Below are positions 23,253 to 33,193 of a stretch of DNA of 64,000 nucleotides, piece by piece. Made by a program: the position numbers and the translations under genes. The stretch lies in NCBI GenBank assembly GCA_029879245.1, contig JAOUQQ010000001.1, forward strand, positions 31,723 to 95,722, read 5' to 3'. The DNA is from Chromatiales bacterium (GTDB lineage: Bacteria > Pseudomonadota > Gammaproteobacteria > Thiohalomonadales > Thiohalomonadaceae). The notes under the pieces are model-generated. The model was not told where the DNA came from and ran no database searches. It worked only from the letters and a program-made list of their open reading frames with translations. Every line of letters begins with the position of its first letter. Within the stretch, counting starts at the first letter, position 1.

Positions 23253-24779
23253 CTAGTTGCGCAGGAATTTCGCGTAGGCGGGATTGCTATCCTCCTCCCA
23301 CCAGCGGTAACCAAGTTGATCGAGGAAGGTGTGAAACTCATCGAGATCCCCCTGCGGTACCTGAATACCACAGAGCACACGCCCATAGGCGGCGCCGTGA
23401 TTGCGGTAGTGGAACAGGCTGATGTTCCAGCGCCCACCCAGGCGATTGAGGAAACGCAACAGGGCACCGGGGCGCTCTGGAAACTCAAAACGCAGCAACC
23501 GTTCATCCTCAGCGTCGGCACGCCCACCCACCATATAACGTACGTGGAGTTTGGCCATCTCATTATCGCTCAAATCCTCTACCGGCAACGCTTTCTCTGC
23601 CAGTTCGGCAAGCAGCCTGTCTTTCTCCGGCTTGCCGCCAGCCAGCTGCACACCAACAAAGATATGGGCATCGGCCTTATCGGCATAGCGGTAGTTAAAT
23701 TCGGTGATGTTGCGCGACCCCAGGGTCTCGCAAAAACTGAGAAAGCTGCCCGGCCTCTCGGGGATAGTGACGGCAAACAGCCCCTCGCGCAGCTCGCCCA
23801 GCTCCGCCCGCTCCGCCACGTGGCGCAGGCGATCAAAATTCATGTTAGCACCCGAGTCGATGGCAACAAAGAAGTGGTCTTCACACCCCTCACGCTCCAC
23901 ATACTTCTTCAACCCTGCAATACCGAGGGCCCCGGCGGGCTCGGCAATGGAGCGGGTATCCTCAAAGATATCCTTAATCGCGGCACAAATCTCGTCGGTA
24001 GAGACCAGCACTACCTCATCCACCAGCTCCCTGACCACGCGCCACGGCTCCTCGCCCACCTGTTTCACCGCCACCCCATCGGCAAAGATACCGACCTGCG
24101 GCAACACCACGCGCTCCCCTGCCTGCAACGCGGCGTGCAGACAGGGGGCATCATCGGGTTCGACACCAATCACCTTCACGTGCGGGTAGAGCGCCTTGAT
24201 ATAGGCCACTACGCCGGCAATGAGACCACCACCACCTACCGGGACGAAGACGGCATTGAGGCGTTCCGGATCGGGGTGCTGGCGCATCAGCTCCATCGCC
24301 ACAGTACCCTGCCCGGCGATCACGATCGGGTCATCATACGGGTGGACGAAAGTCAGCCCCCTCTCCTCGGCCAGCTTGCGGGCATGGGTATAGGCGTCGT
24401 CATAGCTGTTGCCTGCCAGCTCTACCCTGGCACCACGGGCGGCCACGGCATTGACCTTGATCGCCGGTGTGGTCTTGGGCATCACAATAGTGGAGTCGAT
24501 CCCCAGGCGCCGTGCCGAGAGCGCCACTCCCTGAGCGTGGTTGCCCGCCGAGGCGGCACAGATACCACGGCGGCGCTCTGCCGGGGTAAGGCTAGCCATC
24601 TTGTTGTAGGCACCACGCAACTTAAAGGAGAAGACCGGCTGCAGGTCCTCGCGCTTGAGCCACACCTTGTTGCGCAGGCGCGTTGAGAGGGCCGGGGCCA
24701 CCTCCAGCGGCGTCTCGATCGCCACCTCATAAACGCGGGCAGTGAGAATTCGTTTTAGATAGTCATTTAGCATCGCCAT
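23253..24779 (-). CDS. ilvA: Threonine ammonia-lyase, biosynthetic
   Basis: IlvA deaminates threonine to 2-oxobutanoate, the first step of isoleucine synthesis. The 508-residue protein has the PLP domain with the Schiff-base Lys in VFSFKLRGAYNKM (about residue 57), SAGNHAQGVALSA and the glycine loop VPVGGGGLIAG. Two C-terminal ACT-like regulatory domains follow (about 325-410 and 420-505), the long feedback-inhibited form. The first ATG at 24779 is used; a second lies two codons later. It is divergent from rpiA, a common gammaproteobacterial arrangement, and leads the ilvA-prmC strand. Confidence 0.97.
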   Translation of the reverse strand: MAMLNDYLKRILTARVYEVAIETPLEVAPALSTRLRNKVWLKREDLQPVFSFKLRGAYNKMASLTPAERRRGICAASAGNHAQGVALSARRLGIDSTIVMPKTTPAIKVNAVAARGARVELAGNSYDDAYTHARKLAEERGLTFVHPYDDPIVIAGQGTVAMELMRQHPDPERLNAVFVPVGGGGLIAGVVAYIKALYPHVKVIGVEPDDAPCLHAALQAGERVVLPQVGIFADGVAVKQVGEEPWRVVRELVDEVVLVSTDEICAAIKDIFEDTRSIAEPAGALGIAGLKKYVEREGCEDHFFVAIDSGANMNFDRLRHVAERAELGELREGLFAVTIPERPGSFLSFCETLGSRNITEFNYRYADKADAHIFVGVQLAGGKPEKDRLLAELAEKALPVEDLSDNEMAKLHVRYMVGGRADAEDERLLRFEFPERPGALLRFLNRLGGRWNISLFHYRNHGAAYGRVLCGIQVPQGDLDEFHTFLDQLGYRWWEEDSNPAYAKFLRN

Positions 24780-24916
24780 ACATTAAGCAGGTCAATAGAA
24801 AGTTACAAGCATCAACCGGGGCTTTGCACAAATTTCTTGCCACAGTCGCACCGTGACACCGCAAACTGGTAGAATCAGCCCATCAGATCAGAAGATAGAT
24901 AGAGGAATTAACTCCC

Positions 24917-25576
24917 ATGGGCATGACTCAGGACGAAATGAAGCAGGCGGTCGCCCGCGCTGCGCTGGAACACGTAGTACCCGATACCATCATCGGTATC
25001 GGCACCGGTTCAACCGCCAACTTCTTTATCGACGCACTGGCGGAGATCAAGGGCAGGATCAACGGCACCGTCGCCAGCTCCGAGGCTAGCGCCGACCGCC
25101 TGCGTGGCCATGGTATTCCGGTGTTTGATCTCAACTCGGTCGATCAGATCTCGGTCTATATTGATGGCGCCGACGAGACCAACAAGCACGCCCATCTGGT
25201 AAAGGGTGGTGGCGGTGCCCTGACCCGCGAGAAAATCGTCGCCGCGGTCGCAAAAAAATTCGTCTGTATCGTCGACTCCACCAAGGTAGTCGGTGTACTG
25301 GGAAAATTCCCGTTGCCGGTAGAGGTGATCCCGATGGCCCGCAGCTATGTCGCCCGCGAGCTGGTGAAGCTGGGTGGTGAGCCTGTCTACCGCGAGGGCT
25401 TTGTCACCGACAACGGCAACGTGATTCTAGATGTTCACAACATGGAGATCATGAATCCGGTGGAGCTGGAGCAGAAGCTTAACAACATCACCGGCGTGGT
25501 CACCAACGGCCTCTTTGCCATGCGCCCGGCCGATGTGGTGCTGGTGGGCAGCGCATCGGGTGTTACCACCCTTTAA
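24917..25576 (+). CDS. rpiA: Ribose-5-phosphate isomerase A
   Basis: RpiA interconverts ribose-5-phosphate and ribulose-5-phosphate in the pentose phosphate pathway, and in Calvin-cycle autotrophs in CO2 fixation. The 219-residue sequence has the family signatures [16 protein letters not shown] (phosphate loop), [12 protein letters not shown] and [16 protein letters not shown] with catalytic Asp and Glu. GAGGAA lies nine bases ahead of the ATG. A small PilZ-like gene follows 25 bases later and is likely co-transcribed. Confidence 0.97.
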   Translation: MGMTQDEMKQAVARAALEHVVPDTIIGIGTGSTANFFIDALAEIKGRINGTVASSEASADRLRGHGIPVFDLNSVDQISVYIDGADETNKHAHLVKGGGGALTREKIVAAVAKKFVCIVDSTKVVGVLGKFPLPVEVIPMARSYVARELVKLGGEPVYREGFVTDNGNVILDVHNMEIMNPVELEQKLNNITGVVTNGLFAMRPADVVLVGSASGVTTL

Positions 25577-25601
25577 CGGTAACGCCGCCACGTGAGGGGC
25601 C

Positions 25602-26168
25602 ATGCAGCCGCAAGACGAACATAGGACCGCTGGCCCCTTTCACATCGAGGATGATGTCTACCTCGACTTCCAACTATCGGGTGAGCCGGACAGACAGCAG
25701 AGCAGTATCTGTCATGAGCTGCTTCAGTTGCACGAGCTATCACGTCAGTCAGGGCACCTGCTCACCAATATTCGCAAGCAGCACCACGATGTTGCAGCCT
25801 ATCTCTCACTGCTCGACCACAAAATCGATCTTGTTGCCCGTTTAACCGCCGCCATCGCGCTGGGGGGGGATATTCAACAGAATCACAAGGTGAGGCTGAG
25901 CGCGGATGAGCTGAGTTTTCTCAACCCTCAGGCGCTACCACTACAGAGTCCACTTCAGCTCAGGCTGGTGATCTTCCCCAGCCACCTCTGTCTGCAACTA
26001 CAATCCAGCGTGATCCGTTGCGAAAAGGAGTCCTATGGCTTTCGTATCGGGGTGAAATTTAATAACAAAAGCGAGGCTGAGCACGAGGCGCTGATACGTC
26101 ATCTGCTGGAGCGGCAGGCGGCCCAGCTGCGCCACCACAGGTCTGAGCCAGCACCTGAACAGCAATAA
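25602..26168 (+). CDS. PilZ-like domain protein
   Basis: The 188-residue protein has an N-terminal helical region (HELLQLHELSRQSGHLLTNI and LLDHKIDLVARLTAAIA) and a C-terminal beta domain (about 95-170) resembling PilZ. A divergent KVRLSADELSFL stands where the DxSxxG motif is expected, and YGFRIGVKF forms the last strands. The c-di-GMP-binding Arg motif is not clear, so it may be a non-binding PilZ. It starts 25 bases after rpiA (GAGGGG Shine-Dalgarno) and is convergent with the motB gene. A link to flagellar control is suggested only by position. Confidence 0.6.
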   Translation: MQPQDEHRTAGPFHIEDDVYLDFQLSGEPDRQQSSICHELLQLHELSRQSGHLLTNIRKQHHDVAAYLSLLDHKIDLVARLTAAIALGGDIQQNHKVRLSADELSFLNPQALPLQSPLQLRLVIFPSHLCLQLQSSVIRCEKESYGFRIGVKFNNKSEAEHEALIRHLLERQAAQLRHHRSEPAPEQQ

Positions 26169-26210
26169 TATCGGCATTTAAGCGTCCGCTTTTTTCCTCA
26201 CGCCACCCAT

Positions 26211-27188
26211 TTACTGATCACTCCCCTGATTGCGGAAGAGTGCCTCGATCTCCCCGGTCAGTTCTGGTTGCAGCACGGGTGACTCACTGTCATCCTGAAT
26301 CACAACCGGTTCCGCGGATGTCGTGGGCACGGCACTCATCAGCTCCGGCACCTCCTGCGGCAGCACGGCCCCCTTATCGTCACTGACCGGCTCCATCGTC
26401 GGTGAGATAATGATCTCCACACGACGATTGGCGGCCCGATTCTCCCAACTGTCATTCGGCAGCAGAGGCCGAGTATCGGCCAGCCCCTTCACCTCCGTAT
26501 CCTCAGGCTTGATTGTCCCATCGGCCAGAAGCTGTTCCAGTACCGATACGGCACGTGATGAGGAGAGCTCCCAGTTGGAGCGGAAACGGAAGGTATTAAT
26601 GGGAATATCGTCGGTATGACCCGCCACAGTGATCGTCCCCGGGGTCTCAGCCACCTGTTGGCGGATCACCTCAAGGGTAGGGAGGAACTCATCGTGCAGG
26701 TCGGCCGACCCCGAAGGGAACGAGCCCTTCTCCTTTATGCGGATCACTATCTTATCCTGCTGACTCTCAACCTCGACCAGACCCTGATCGATCTGCTCAG
26801 CCATCTTCACCTGTAGATCGGAGGCCATCTCCTTCGCCGCCTGTTCCAGTACCTCTTTGGCGGTCTCAAGGCTGACATCCTCCTTGCTGGTGATCTGCCG
26901 GACATCATCCACCGGGGTCGGCTCTGTCTTACCTGGGCTAAACTCCTGAGCGATGATACTGGTTCCTAATGGAATATCGGGGGCCTCCACCTGACGCTGC
27001 ACCCCGAATGCCATCTTGAACGAACCGGCAATCTGTTTAAATTTAATAACATCCATCTCCGAGAAGGAGAGCAGCAGTACAAAAAAGCACATAAGCAGTG
27101 ACATCAGATCGGCAAAGGTCATTACCCACGCCGGCGCCCCCGCCTCGCACTCCTGCTCTTCGCATTCGCACTCGTACACTTCACTCAT
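26211..27188 (-). CDS. motB: Flagellar stator protein MotB/PomB-like
   Basis: The 325-residue protein has an unusual Cys/Glu-rich N-terminus, one transmembrane helix with the ion-binding Asp in VMTFADLMSLLMCFFVLLLS (about residue 27), a long periplasmic linker, and a C-terminal OmpA-type peptidoglycan-binding domain (VAGHTDDIPI, NWELSSSRAVSVLEQLL, NRRVEIII). Stators couple ion flow to flagellar rotation. The ATG at 27188 is preferred to the TTG one codon earlier. It lies 33 bases after the second part of a frameshifted motA, so the stator may be non-functional if the frameshift is real. Proton versus sodium use cannot be settled, though the MotA part resembles PomA. Confidence 0.9.
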   Translation of the reverse strand: MSEVYECECEEQECEAGAPAWVMTFADLMSLLMCFFVLLLSFSEMDVIKFKQIAGSFKMAFGVQRQVEAPDIPLGTSIIAQEFSPGKTEPTPVDDVRQITSKEDVSLETAKEVLEQAAKEMASDLQVKMAEQIDQGLVEVESQQDKIVIRIKEKGSFPSGSADLHDEFLPTLEVIRQQVAETPGTITVAGHTDDIPINTFRFRSNWELSSSRAVSVLEQLLADGTIKPEDTEVKGLADTRPLLPNDSWENRAANRRVEIIISPTMEPVSDDKGAVLPQEVPELMSAVPTTSAEPVVIQDDSESPVLQPELTGEIEALFRNQGSDQ

Positions 27189-27221
27189 CAAACAATTCCA
27201 TACGTGCGCTAATCGACTCGG

Positions 27222-27981
27222 CTACGCCTCGTCATCGCTCTTACGTTTTGACTGTGGCAGATAGGTAGAGAGCACCTCCTGAATCATGCGTGGATTGTGA
27301 CCCGCCTGAATACCGGAGATGCCGTCAAGGATCATCGATTTCATGCGCCGCTCCTCTTCACTGCGCAGCGCCAGTTTGTCGGCGATGGGTAGTGCGACCA
27401 GGTTGGCAATCATCGCCCCATAGAGGGTGGTGAGCAGCGCCACCGCCATCGCCGGGCCTATCGACTTGGGGTCAGACATATTGGCCAGCATCTGTACCAG
27501 TCCGATAAGGGTTCCAATCATCCCCATCGCCGGGGCGTAATCACCAAATCCCTTAAAGATCTTTTTTCCCATCGTGGCGTTGGATGGTGTTATCCATATC
27601 CTTTTTCAGCACGCTGCGAACCATCTCCGGGGAGTGGCCGTCGACCATCATCTGGATCCCCTTTTTGAGGAAGGTGTTATTTACCTCCACCCCCTCCAGT
27701 GCCAGCAACCCCTCCTTGCGTGCGGTATTGGCCATGCTCTCCAGGTCCTCAATTAATTGCTCGACCTTCTCCTCCTTGTGCAGAAAGGTCTTCATCGCCA
27801 CCTTCACGGCGCCGACAAACTGCCCCATGCTGAACTTCATCATCACCGCGGCAAAGGTACCGCCAAGCACCACTACCAAAGAGGGGGCATTGATGAACAT
27901 GCTGCCGCTGCCGCCGAGTACGATCGCACCGATCATCGTACCGATGCCCGCAACCAGACCAATAAGTGTTGCCAGATCCAT
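27222..27981 (-). pseudogene. motA: Flagellar stator motA/pomA split by a frameshift
   Basis: Two overlapping reading frames encode the two halves of one MotA/PomA protein. The first (27981-27553) gives residues 1-142 up to DMDNTIQRHD and stops soon after. The second (27572-27222) gives GKKIFKGFGDYAPAMGMIGT to the end, about 116 residues. In the family these two parts are contiguous (RHDxG...GDxAPAMGM), so about 2 bases are missing near 27566-27572, or a +1 shift is needed. No Shine-Dalgarno stands before the ATG of the second part. Membrane segments 1-2 are in the first half and 3-4 in the second. A real inactivation, a sequence error, or translation as two polypeptides are all possible. Confidence 0.85.
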
Positions 27982-28076
27982 CCACTACTCCAAATCAACC
28001 GGACTGTAATGCCCCCTGCATCCATTGCCGACATCACCATGTAACCCCGTGCGAGCCGCAAACGATACAAAAAGGA

Positions 28077-28128
28077 TATGGGTGAAAGGTCACCCGCATG
28101 AGTGACCCCGCTGCTGTCGGGGTCAGTA
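28077..28128 (-). promoter_or_regulatory. Mutually exclusive hairpins between the FAD dehydrogenase and motA
   Basis: On the minus strand, hairpin A (about 28126 to 28104, arms TGACCCC/GGGGTCA), hairpin B (about 28109 to 28088, GGTCAC/GTGACC) and hairpin C (about 28095 to 28080, GGGTGA/TCACCC) overlap. B excludes both A and C, and C is followed by a T-rich run. It could be the terminator of the upstream 3.8-kb gene or a two-state leader element of the mot genes. No match to a known riboswitch was recognised. The whole gap 27982-28236 holds no gene. Confidence 0.5.
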
Positions 28129-28236
28129 TTGGAGTTGGAGTCAGGAGGTGTGGAAATCAAGCCCGCCGGGCGGCAGGCAGTGCCCTGCTAACGCTGCCGT
28201 TGAAAAAATAGAGAAGTGAAAACCCGCAGGGTAGCG

Positions 28237-31200
28237 TTAAAGCAGTATCCGCTCGATACCGCCCGCTCTCACCTCATCAATGAACTGCTGTTGCCACGCG
28301 TCTCCATGCATCTGCTTCATCATCTCCACCACGATATAGTCGGTATCAATGCCAGTGCTCTTGCGATAACGGGAGAGTCCCTGCTGGCAGGCGGGGCAGG
28401 AGGTGAGCACCTTCACAGAGGTGCCACCCGCCCCGTCGATGCCCTTGCGCAGCTCCTCCTCCTTGCGGAATCGAACCTGAGTGGCGATATCGGGGCGGGA
28501 GACGGCAAAGGTACCCGCCTCGCCACAACAGCGATCGGAGAGGGCGACCTCCTGCCCCATCAGGGTCGAGGCGACCCTGACCGGATTGTGACGCTTCATC
28601 GGGCTGTGGCACGGGTCATGATAGAGGTAGTGCTGTCCCGCTACCCCCTCCATCTTTACCCCCTTCTCCAGCAGATACTCATGGATATCGAGCAGACGAC
28701 AGCCGGGGAAGATCGCCTCAAACTGATACTTCAACAACTGGTCCATGCAGGTACCACAGGAGACCACTACCGTCTTGATATCCATATAGTTAAGGGTATT
28801 GGCAACGCGGTGGAACAGCACCTGATTGTCGGTCGAGATCCGCTTGCCGGTCACATCATCACCACCGGCGCTCTGCGGGTAGCCGCAGCAGAGGTAGCCG
28901 GGTGGCAGCACCGTTTGTGCGCCGGTGTTGTAGAGCATCGCCAGGGTGGCGAGACCCACCTGACTGAAGAGACGCTCGGAGCCGCAGCCGGGGAAGTAGA
29001 AGACCGCCTCCTGCTCATCGGCATTGAGTCGCGGTTCTCGCAGGATCGGGATCACCTTGTCATCCTCCAGCCCCAGCATCGCGCGGGTGGTCTGGCTCGG
29101 CAGCCCCTTTGGCAGTGGACGTTTTACAAAGTTGATCACCTGCTCTTTAATCTGCATCTTCCCCGTGGTACCGCGGGGGCGGCGCTTGTCGCGCAGCAGT
29201 CCGAAACGTTTGGCCAGTTTGTGGGCCAGACGCTGTCCGCGATATCCCCATTCGATCATCCCCTTGCGCATCAATTTGATGGTGGAGGGATCGCTGACAT
29301 TGAGGAAGGTCATCGCCAGGCGGGTCGCAAAACGGCTACGCCTCTGCCCATGGCTGCGCAGGGCATTACGCATCCGCACCGTGACATCGCCAAAGTCGAT
29401 ATTGACCGGACAGGGCTTTACGCAACGGTGGCATACCGTGCAGTGATCCGCCACATCATTCATCTCATCAAAGTGGCGCACCGAGATACCGCGTCGGGTC
29501 TGCTCCTCATAGAGAAAGGCCTCGACGATCAGACCGGTGGCGAGGATCTTGTTGCGCGGTGAGTAGAGCAGGTTGGCACGCGGCACATGAGTGGTACAGA
29601 CACTCTTGCACTTGCCGCAACGCAGACAGTCCTTGACCATGTTGTTCAGCTCGCCCAGTTCACTCGCCTCCAGGATCAGCGCCTCCTGCTGCAGCAGACG
29701 TAGCGAAGGGGTATAGGCGTTGTTAAGACCGGAGCCTGCCAGCAGCTTGCCACGGTTAAAGCGCTGCTGCGGGTCAACCTTCTGTTTGTATCCGCTAAAG
29801 GCAACCACACTCTCTTCGGCGAGGAACTGCATCTTGGTAATGCCGATGCCGTGTTCACCCGAGATCACCCCACCGAGTGATTCGGCCAGCGCCATGATGC
29901 GCTCGACCACCCTCTCCGCCCCGTGCAGCATCTCATAGTCGTTGGAGTGGACCGGGATATTGGTATGCACGTTGCCATCGCCGGCATGCATGTGGGTGGC
30001 AACAAAGATCCGCTGCGGGCGGATCTCCGCATGTATCGCATCGATGCGGTTACGTACCCCCTCCAGTTCCCGCCCTGAGAAGATCTCCTTTAACGGCTTT
30101 TCCACCTCATCACGCCAGGAGATCCTCAGGTCGCGCCGCAGAATGAGGTTGAACAGTGTGTCACCGCTCTGCAGCTTCTCACCCAGCTCTGCTGAATAGA
30201 GCGACCCCTGCCCCGCGGCAGCCAGGTCCAGCCCATCAACAATGGCACGCCAGCGCCCTGCCGTCTGCGCCAGATGGCTCTGCGCCGCTTTACGCTTGGC
30301 ATCGAGGATAGAGGTGTTCTCATCACTCTCCTCATAGTCGGTATCCACCAGGCGCTCGGGGAGGTCTCCCTGCAGATAGGAGGAGAGGCGCTCTACCATG
30401 CGCAACTTATTGCCGATCGACTGCTCGATATTGATCCGCTCGATCCCCTCGCTGTAGTCGGCCAGACGCTCCAGCGGGATCACCACATCCTCGTTGATCT
30501 TGAAGGCGTTGGTGTGTGCCGCGATGGCGGCAGTACGGGCACGATCGGCCCAGAATTTGTGACGCGCCTCCGGGCTGGTAGCGATAAATCCTTCAGCGCC
30601 ACGGGCGTTTGCCATGCGCACCACCATCGATGCCGCCTCGGCCACCTGCTCCTCATTGTCACCGGCAATATCGGCCAGCAGCACCATCTTCGGCAGGTCA
30701 GGCCGCGGCGCCTTGGTGCTGTAATTCACGGCCTTAATATAGCGATCATCCAGGTGCTCCAGTCCCGAGAGCATCACCCCGTCGAGGGCATCGATATAGT
30801 CCTTGGTTTCAATAATGGCAGGTACCGAGCGGCGCAACTCTGACCCGAAGAACTCCATACAGACGGTGCGCGTAAAGTTCGGCATGTGATGGAGGATAAA
30901 GATCGCCGAGGTGATGATGCCGTCACACCCCTCCTTCTGGATGCCGGGCAGGCCGCCTAGGAACTTGTTGGTCACATCCTTGCCAAGGCCGCGCTTGCGC
31001 AGGTGATCACCCGGGATCTGCAGCAGCTCCGGAACACCCTTGAGGGTTCTGCCATCCATGCCATAACGGCTGATACGAAACTCCGCTTCCGGCACCTCAT
31101 GGATCTTGCCCAGATTGTGGTTGAGGCGCTCCACCTCCAGCCACTCGCCATCGGGCATCACCATCCGCCAGGAGACCAGATTATCGAGCGTGGTGCCCCA

Positions 31201-32073
31201 CATCACCGCCTTCTTGCCACCGGCATTCATCGCGATATTGCCGCCGATACAGGAGGCATCCTGCGAGGTGGGGTCGACGGCAAAGACATACCCGGCCGCC
31301 TCTGCCTGCTCCGAGACGCGGCGCGTGACCACCCCCACACCCACCTTGATGGTGGCAACCTCGTCACTCACGCCCGGCAGGCGACGGGGGGTAACGGCAT
31401 CCATCTGCAGCAGCTTTTCGGTATTAATCACCACGCTATCGGCGTGCAGTGGCACCGCACCGCCGGTATAGCCGGTGCCGCCGCCACGGGGGATGATAGT
31501 GAGGTCAAGGTCGATACAGGCCCGTACCACCTCGGCGCACTCCGCCTCTGACTCCGGGGTGACGACAACAAACGGGTACTCCACCCGCCAGTCTGAGGCG
31601 TCGGTGACGTGGCTTACTCGGGCCAGACCATCAAACTGGATGTTGTCACGGCGGGTGATCCTGCCAAGTCGATGGGCCACCTCGGCGCGCTTCTCCTTCA
31701 CACAGGGGAGCCAGCGCTCAAATTTCTTGACCGCCTCACGTGCCGCCGCGGCCAGTTGCAGCGCCTGTTCGTTCTGCTCGGCGCGCGCCTCTATCTGATC
31801 GAGACGGTGGTGCAACGCATGCACCAGTGACTCCCAGCGCTTGCGGTTCTCCAGCAGGTCATCCTGAATAAAGGGGTTGCGGCTGATCACCCACATATCC
31901 CCCAGCACCTCAAACAGCATCCGCGCAGAACGACCGGTCACCCGCTCACCGCGCAGGGTATTCAAGATCTCCCACTGTGCCTCACCGAGGAAGCGGATCA
32001 CGATCTCGCGGTCAGAGAAGGAGGTATAGTTGTAGGGGATCTCGCGAATGCGAGCGGGGCTGTCACTACTCAT
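28237..32073 (-). CDS. Giant FAD-linked oxidase / Fe-S oxidoreductase (DUF3683, GlcD-GlcF-like fusion)
   Basis: This 1278-residue protein fuses a flavin oxidase and an iron-sulfur electron-transfer unit. Residues 1-120 are a DUF3683-like domain. About 175-320 is the FAD-binding PCMH domain ([15 protein letters not shown]). About 330-790 is the FAD-oxidase C-terminal domain ([23 protein letters not shown]). Ferredoxin-type Cys sets lie at about 840-905 ([23 protein letters not shown]), and two CCG domains with CCGYPQS and CCGEAGTF occur toward the end. It belongs to the D-lactate/glycolate dehydrogenase-like group and probably feeds electrons from a 2-hydroxy acid to the quinone pool. It stands alone between the porin and the mot genes. 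Substrate unknown. Confidence 0.88.
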   Translation of the reverse strand: MSSDSPARIREIPYNYTSFSDREIVIRFLGEAQWEILNTLRGERVTGRSARMLFEVLGDMWVISRNPFIQDDLLENRKRWESLVHALHHRLDQIEARAEQNEQALQLAAAAREAVKKFERWLPCVKEKRAEVAHRLGRITRRDNIQFDGLARVSHVTDASDWRVEYPFVVVTPESEAECAEVVRACIDLDLTIIPRGGGTGYTGGAVPLHADSVVINTEKLLQMDAVTPRRLPGVSDEVATIKVGVGVVTRRVSEQAEAAGYVFAVDPTSQDASCIGGNIAMNAGGKKAVMWGTTLDNLVSWRMVMPDGEWLEVERLNHNLGKIHEVPEAEFRISRYGMDGRTLKGVPELLQIPGDHLRKRGLGKDVTNKFLGGLPGIQKEGCDGIITSAIFILHHMPNFTRTVCMEFFGSELRRSVPAIIETKDYIDALDGVMLSGLEHLDDRYIKAVNYSTKAPRPDLPKMVLLADIAGDNEEQVAEAASMVVRMANARGAEGFIATSPEARHKFWADRARTAAIAAHTNAFKINEDVVIPLERLADYSEGIERINIEQSIGNKLRMVERLSSYLQGDLPERLVDTDYEESDENTSILDAKRKAAQSHLAQTAGRWRAIVDGLDLAAAGQGSLYSAELGEKLQSGDTLFNLILRRDLRISWRDEVEKPLKEIFSGRELEGVRNRIDAIHAEIRPQRIFVATHMHAGDGNVHTNIPVHSNDYEMLHGAERVVERIMALAESLGGVISGEHGIGITKMQFLAEESVVAFSGYKQKVDPQQRFNRGKLLAGSGLNNAYTPSLRLLQQEALILEASELGELNNMVKDCLRCGKCKSVCTTHVPRANLLYSPRNKILATGLIVEAFLYEEQTRRGISVRHFDEMNDVADHCTVCHRCVKPCPVNIDFGDVTVRMRNALRSHGQRRSRFATRLAMTFLNVSDPSTIKLMRKGMIEWGYRGQRLAHKLAKRFGLLRDKRRPRGTTGKMQIKEQVINFVKRPLPKGLPSQTTRAMLGLEDDKVIPILREPRLNADEQEAVFYFPGCGSERLFSQVGLATLAMLYNTGAQTVLPPGYLCCGYPQSAGGDDVTGKRISTDNQVLFHRVANTLNYMDIKTVVVSCGTCMDQLLKYQFEAIFPGCRLLDIHEYLLEKGVKMEGVAGQHYLYHDPCHSPMKRHNPVRVASTLMGQEVALSDRCCGEAGTFAVSRPDIATQVRFRKEEELRKGIDGAGGTSVKVLTSCPACQQGLSRYRKSTGIDTDYIVVEMMKQMHGDAWQQQFIDEVRAGGIERILL

Positions 32074-32182
32074 CGATGGCGTGTATCGTCAAACGAAAAG
32101 GGGGCTAAGTTTATCAAGGTTCAAGTCGGAAGTCTCAACTCATCGTTTTGCACGGTGGTTTGAGATTTACTACTTTTTCAGC

Positions 32183-32213
32183 GGAAATGAAAACGGGACC
32201 CGAAGGTCCCGTT
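32183..32213 (-). terminator. Terminator after the porin gene
   Basis: A nine-bp stem (32192-32200 with 32205-32213, loop CGAA) is followed on the minus strand by TTTTCATTT. It begins about 30 bases after the porin stop. Confidence 0.88.
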
Positions 32214-32242
32214 CTCAACAGACTAAACGATTCGAGAATCGA

Positions 32243-33193
32243 TTAGAATGCTACGCGCAGACCAGCAGCGATAGCTGACATGTCGGCTGCAGGGGTCTCG
32301 ATAGATTCAGCAGCATATGCAACATAGGCACTGGTCTTGCTGCTGAAGCTGTGGATCACGCCCAGAGACATGTAGGTATCGGTGCTGTTACCGTCGTTGT
32401 CACGCTGACCGTAGGCAGCAGCGAAGGTATTGGCACCAGCGGCATAGGTACCGTTCAGGTACATGTGGTTGATGTCAACGCCAATATCGAGAGCCTCGTA
32501 CTGGAAGGCAACGCCGATGGCGCCAGCGGTGTACTTAACACCCAGCTTCATAGCGGAGTTATCAACGGTACCAGTAGTACCGAAGTCGCTAAGATCCTGG
32601 TAAGCGAAGGCAACTTCTACAGGACCGACCGGGGCATTAACAGACAGAGCTACGCCGTGGTTGCCGGTGGTAGCAGGGTCAGCCGCACCATCACTAGCTT
32701 CGTCAACGATGATAGCCGCTGCAACCTTGGCCATACCGAACTTGTTCATGTATGCAAGTGCGTTTGAGCTATAACCATTGTGATGTGCAGACATACCGAT
32801 GCTGTTACCGCCACGAGCCTGTGCGCTGGTCTCCAGGAAGGGGTCCCAGGAAACGGTGCTACCCTTGTAAGGGCCGGTCAATTTACCGCCGAGAACGGTA
32901 CCGAAGTTGCCAGAGAGGCCGATATAGGCGTCACGAGGGGTGATAGGGCTGCCGCTAACAGTGGTGCTGATACCGAATTTGGCAATAGACTTCATGCCGT
33001 CACCCAGATCCTCAGTGGATTTGAATTCGATCTTACCGTTACCGCCGTGATCGGCGTACATGCCTTCAACAACACCGTCACCAGAGAGGTTCTGCAGTTC
33101 ACCCTGCAGTACACCAGTGATGGATACTTCAGCCATTGCGGCAGGTGCGACCATAGCGGCGGCAACAGCCAGTGCGATTACGTTCTTTTTCAT
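32243..33193 (-). CDS. Outer-membrane porin (Gram-negative general porin type)
   Basis: The 316-residue product has a signal peptide (MKKNVIALAVAAAMVAPAAMA), a short N-terminal strand EVSITGVLQGELQN typical of trimeric porins, many alternating beta-strands and the terminal Phe needed for outer-membrane assembly (GLRVAF). The middle region shows the RDAYIGLSGNFGTVLGGKL strand-turn pattern of neisserial/betaproteobacterial-type porins. It would allow diffusion of small anions or nutrients. AGGAG nine bases upstream fixes the ATG at 33193; the GTG at 33199 overlaps it. The 385-base upstream region carries palindromes. It is flanked by terminators on both sides, so it is monocistronic. Confidence 0.9.
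   Translation of the reverse strand: MKKNVIALAVAAAMVAPAAMAEVSITGVLQGELQNLSGDGVVEGMYADHGGNGKIEFKSTEDLGDGMKSIAKFGISTTVSGSPITPRDAYIGLSGNFGTVLGGKLTGPYKGSTVSWDPFLETSAQARGGNSIGMSAHHNGYSSNALAYMNKFGMAKVAAAIIVDEASDGAADPATTGNHGVALSVNAPVGPVEVAFAYQDLSDFGTTGTVDNSAMKLGVKYTAGAIGVAFQYEALDIGVDINHMYLNGTYAAGANTFAAAYGQRDNDGNSTDTYMSLGVIHSFSSKTSAYVAYAAESIETPAADMSAIAAGLRVAF

Noticed and set aside
23229..24686. Long open frame on plus strand opposite ilvA (485 codons)
   Set aside because: It is the antisense shadow of a GC-rich gene with clear PLP and ACT domains on the other strand. No ribosome binding site or known protein pattern was seen.
27555..27575. A-rich slippery run (AAAAAAG) in motA as a programmed -1 frameshift site
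   Set aside because: A -1 shift would lead into the wrong frame. The second half needs +1 (or -2), and the family alignment shows a two-base loss at the nearby GAT/GGG junction, so programmed -1 shifting is not supported.
27982..28236. A c-di-GMP (GEMM) riboswitch ahead of the mot genes
   Set aside because: The conserved GEMM core sequences are not present in the minus-strand leader; only generic alternative hairpins are seen.
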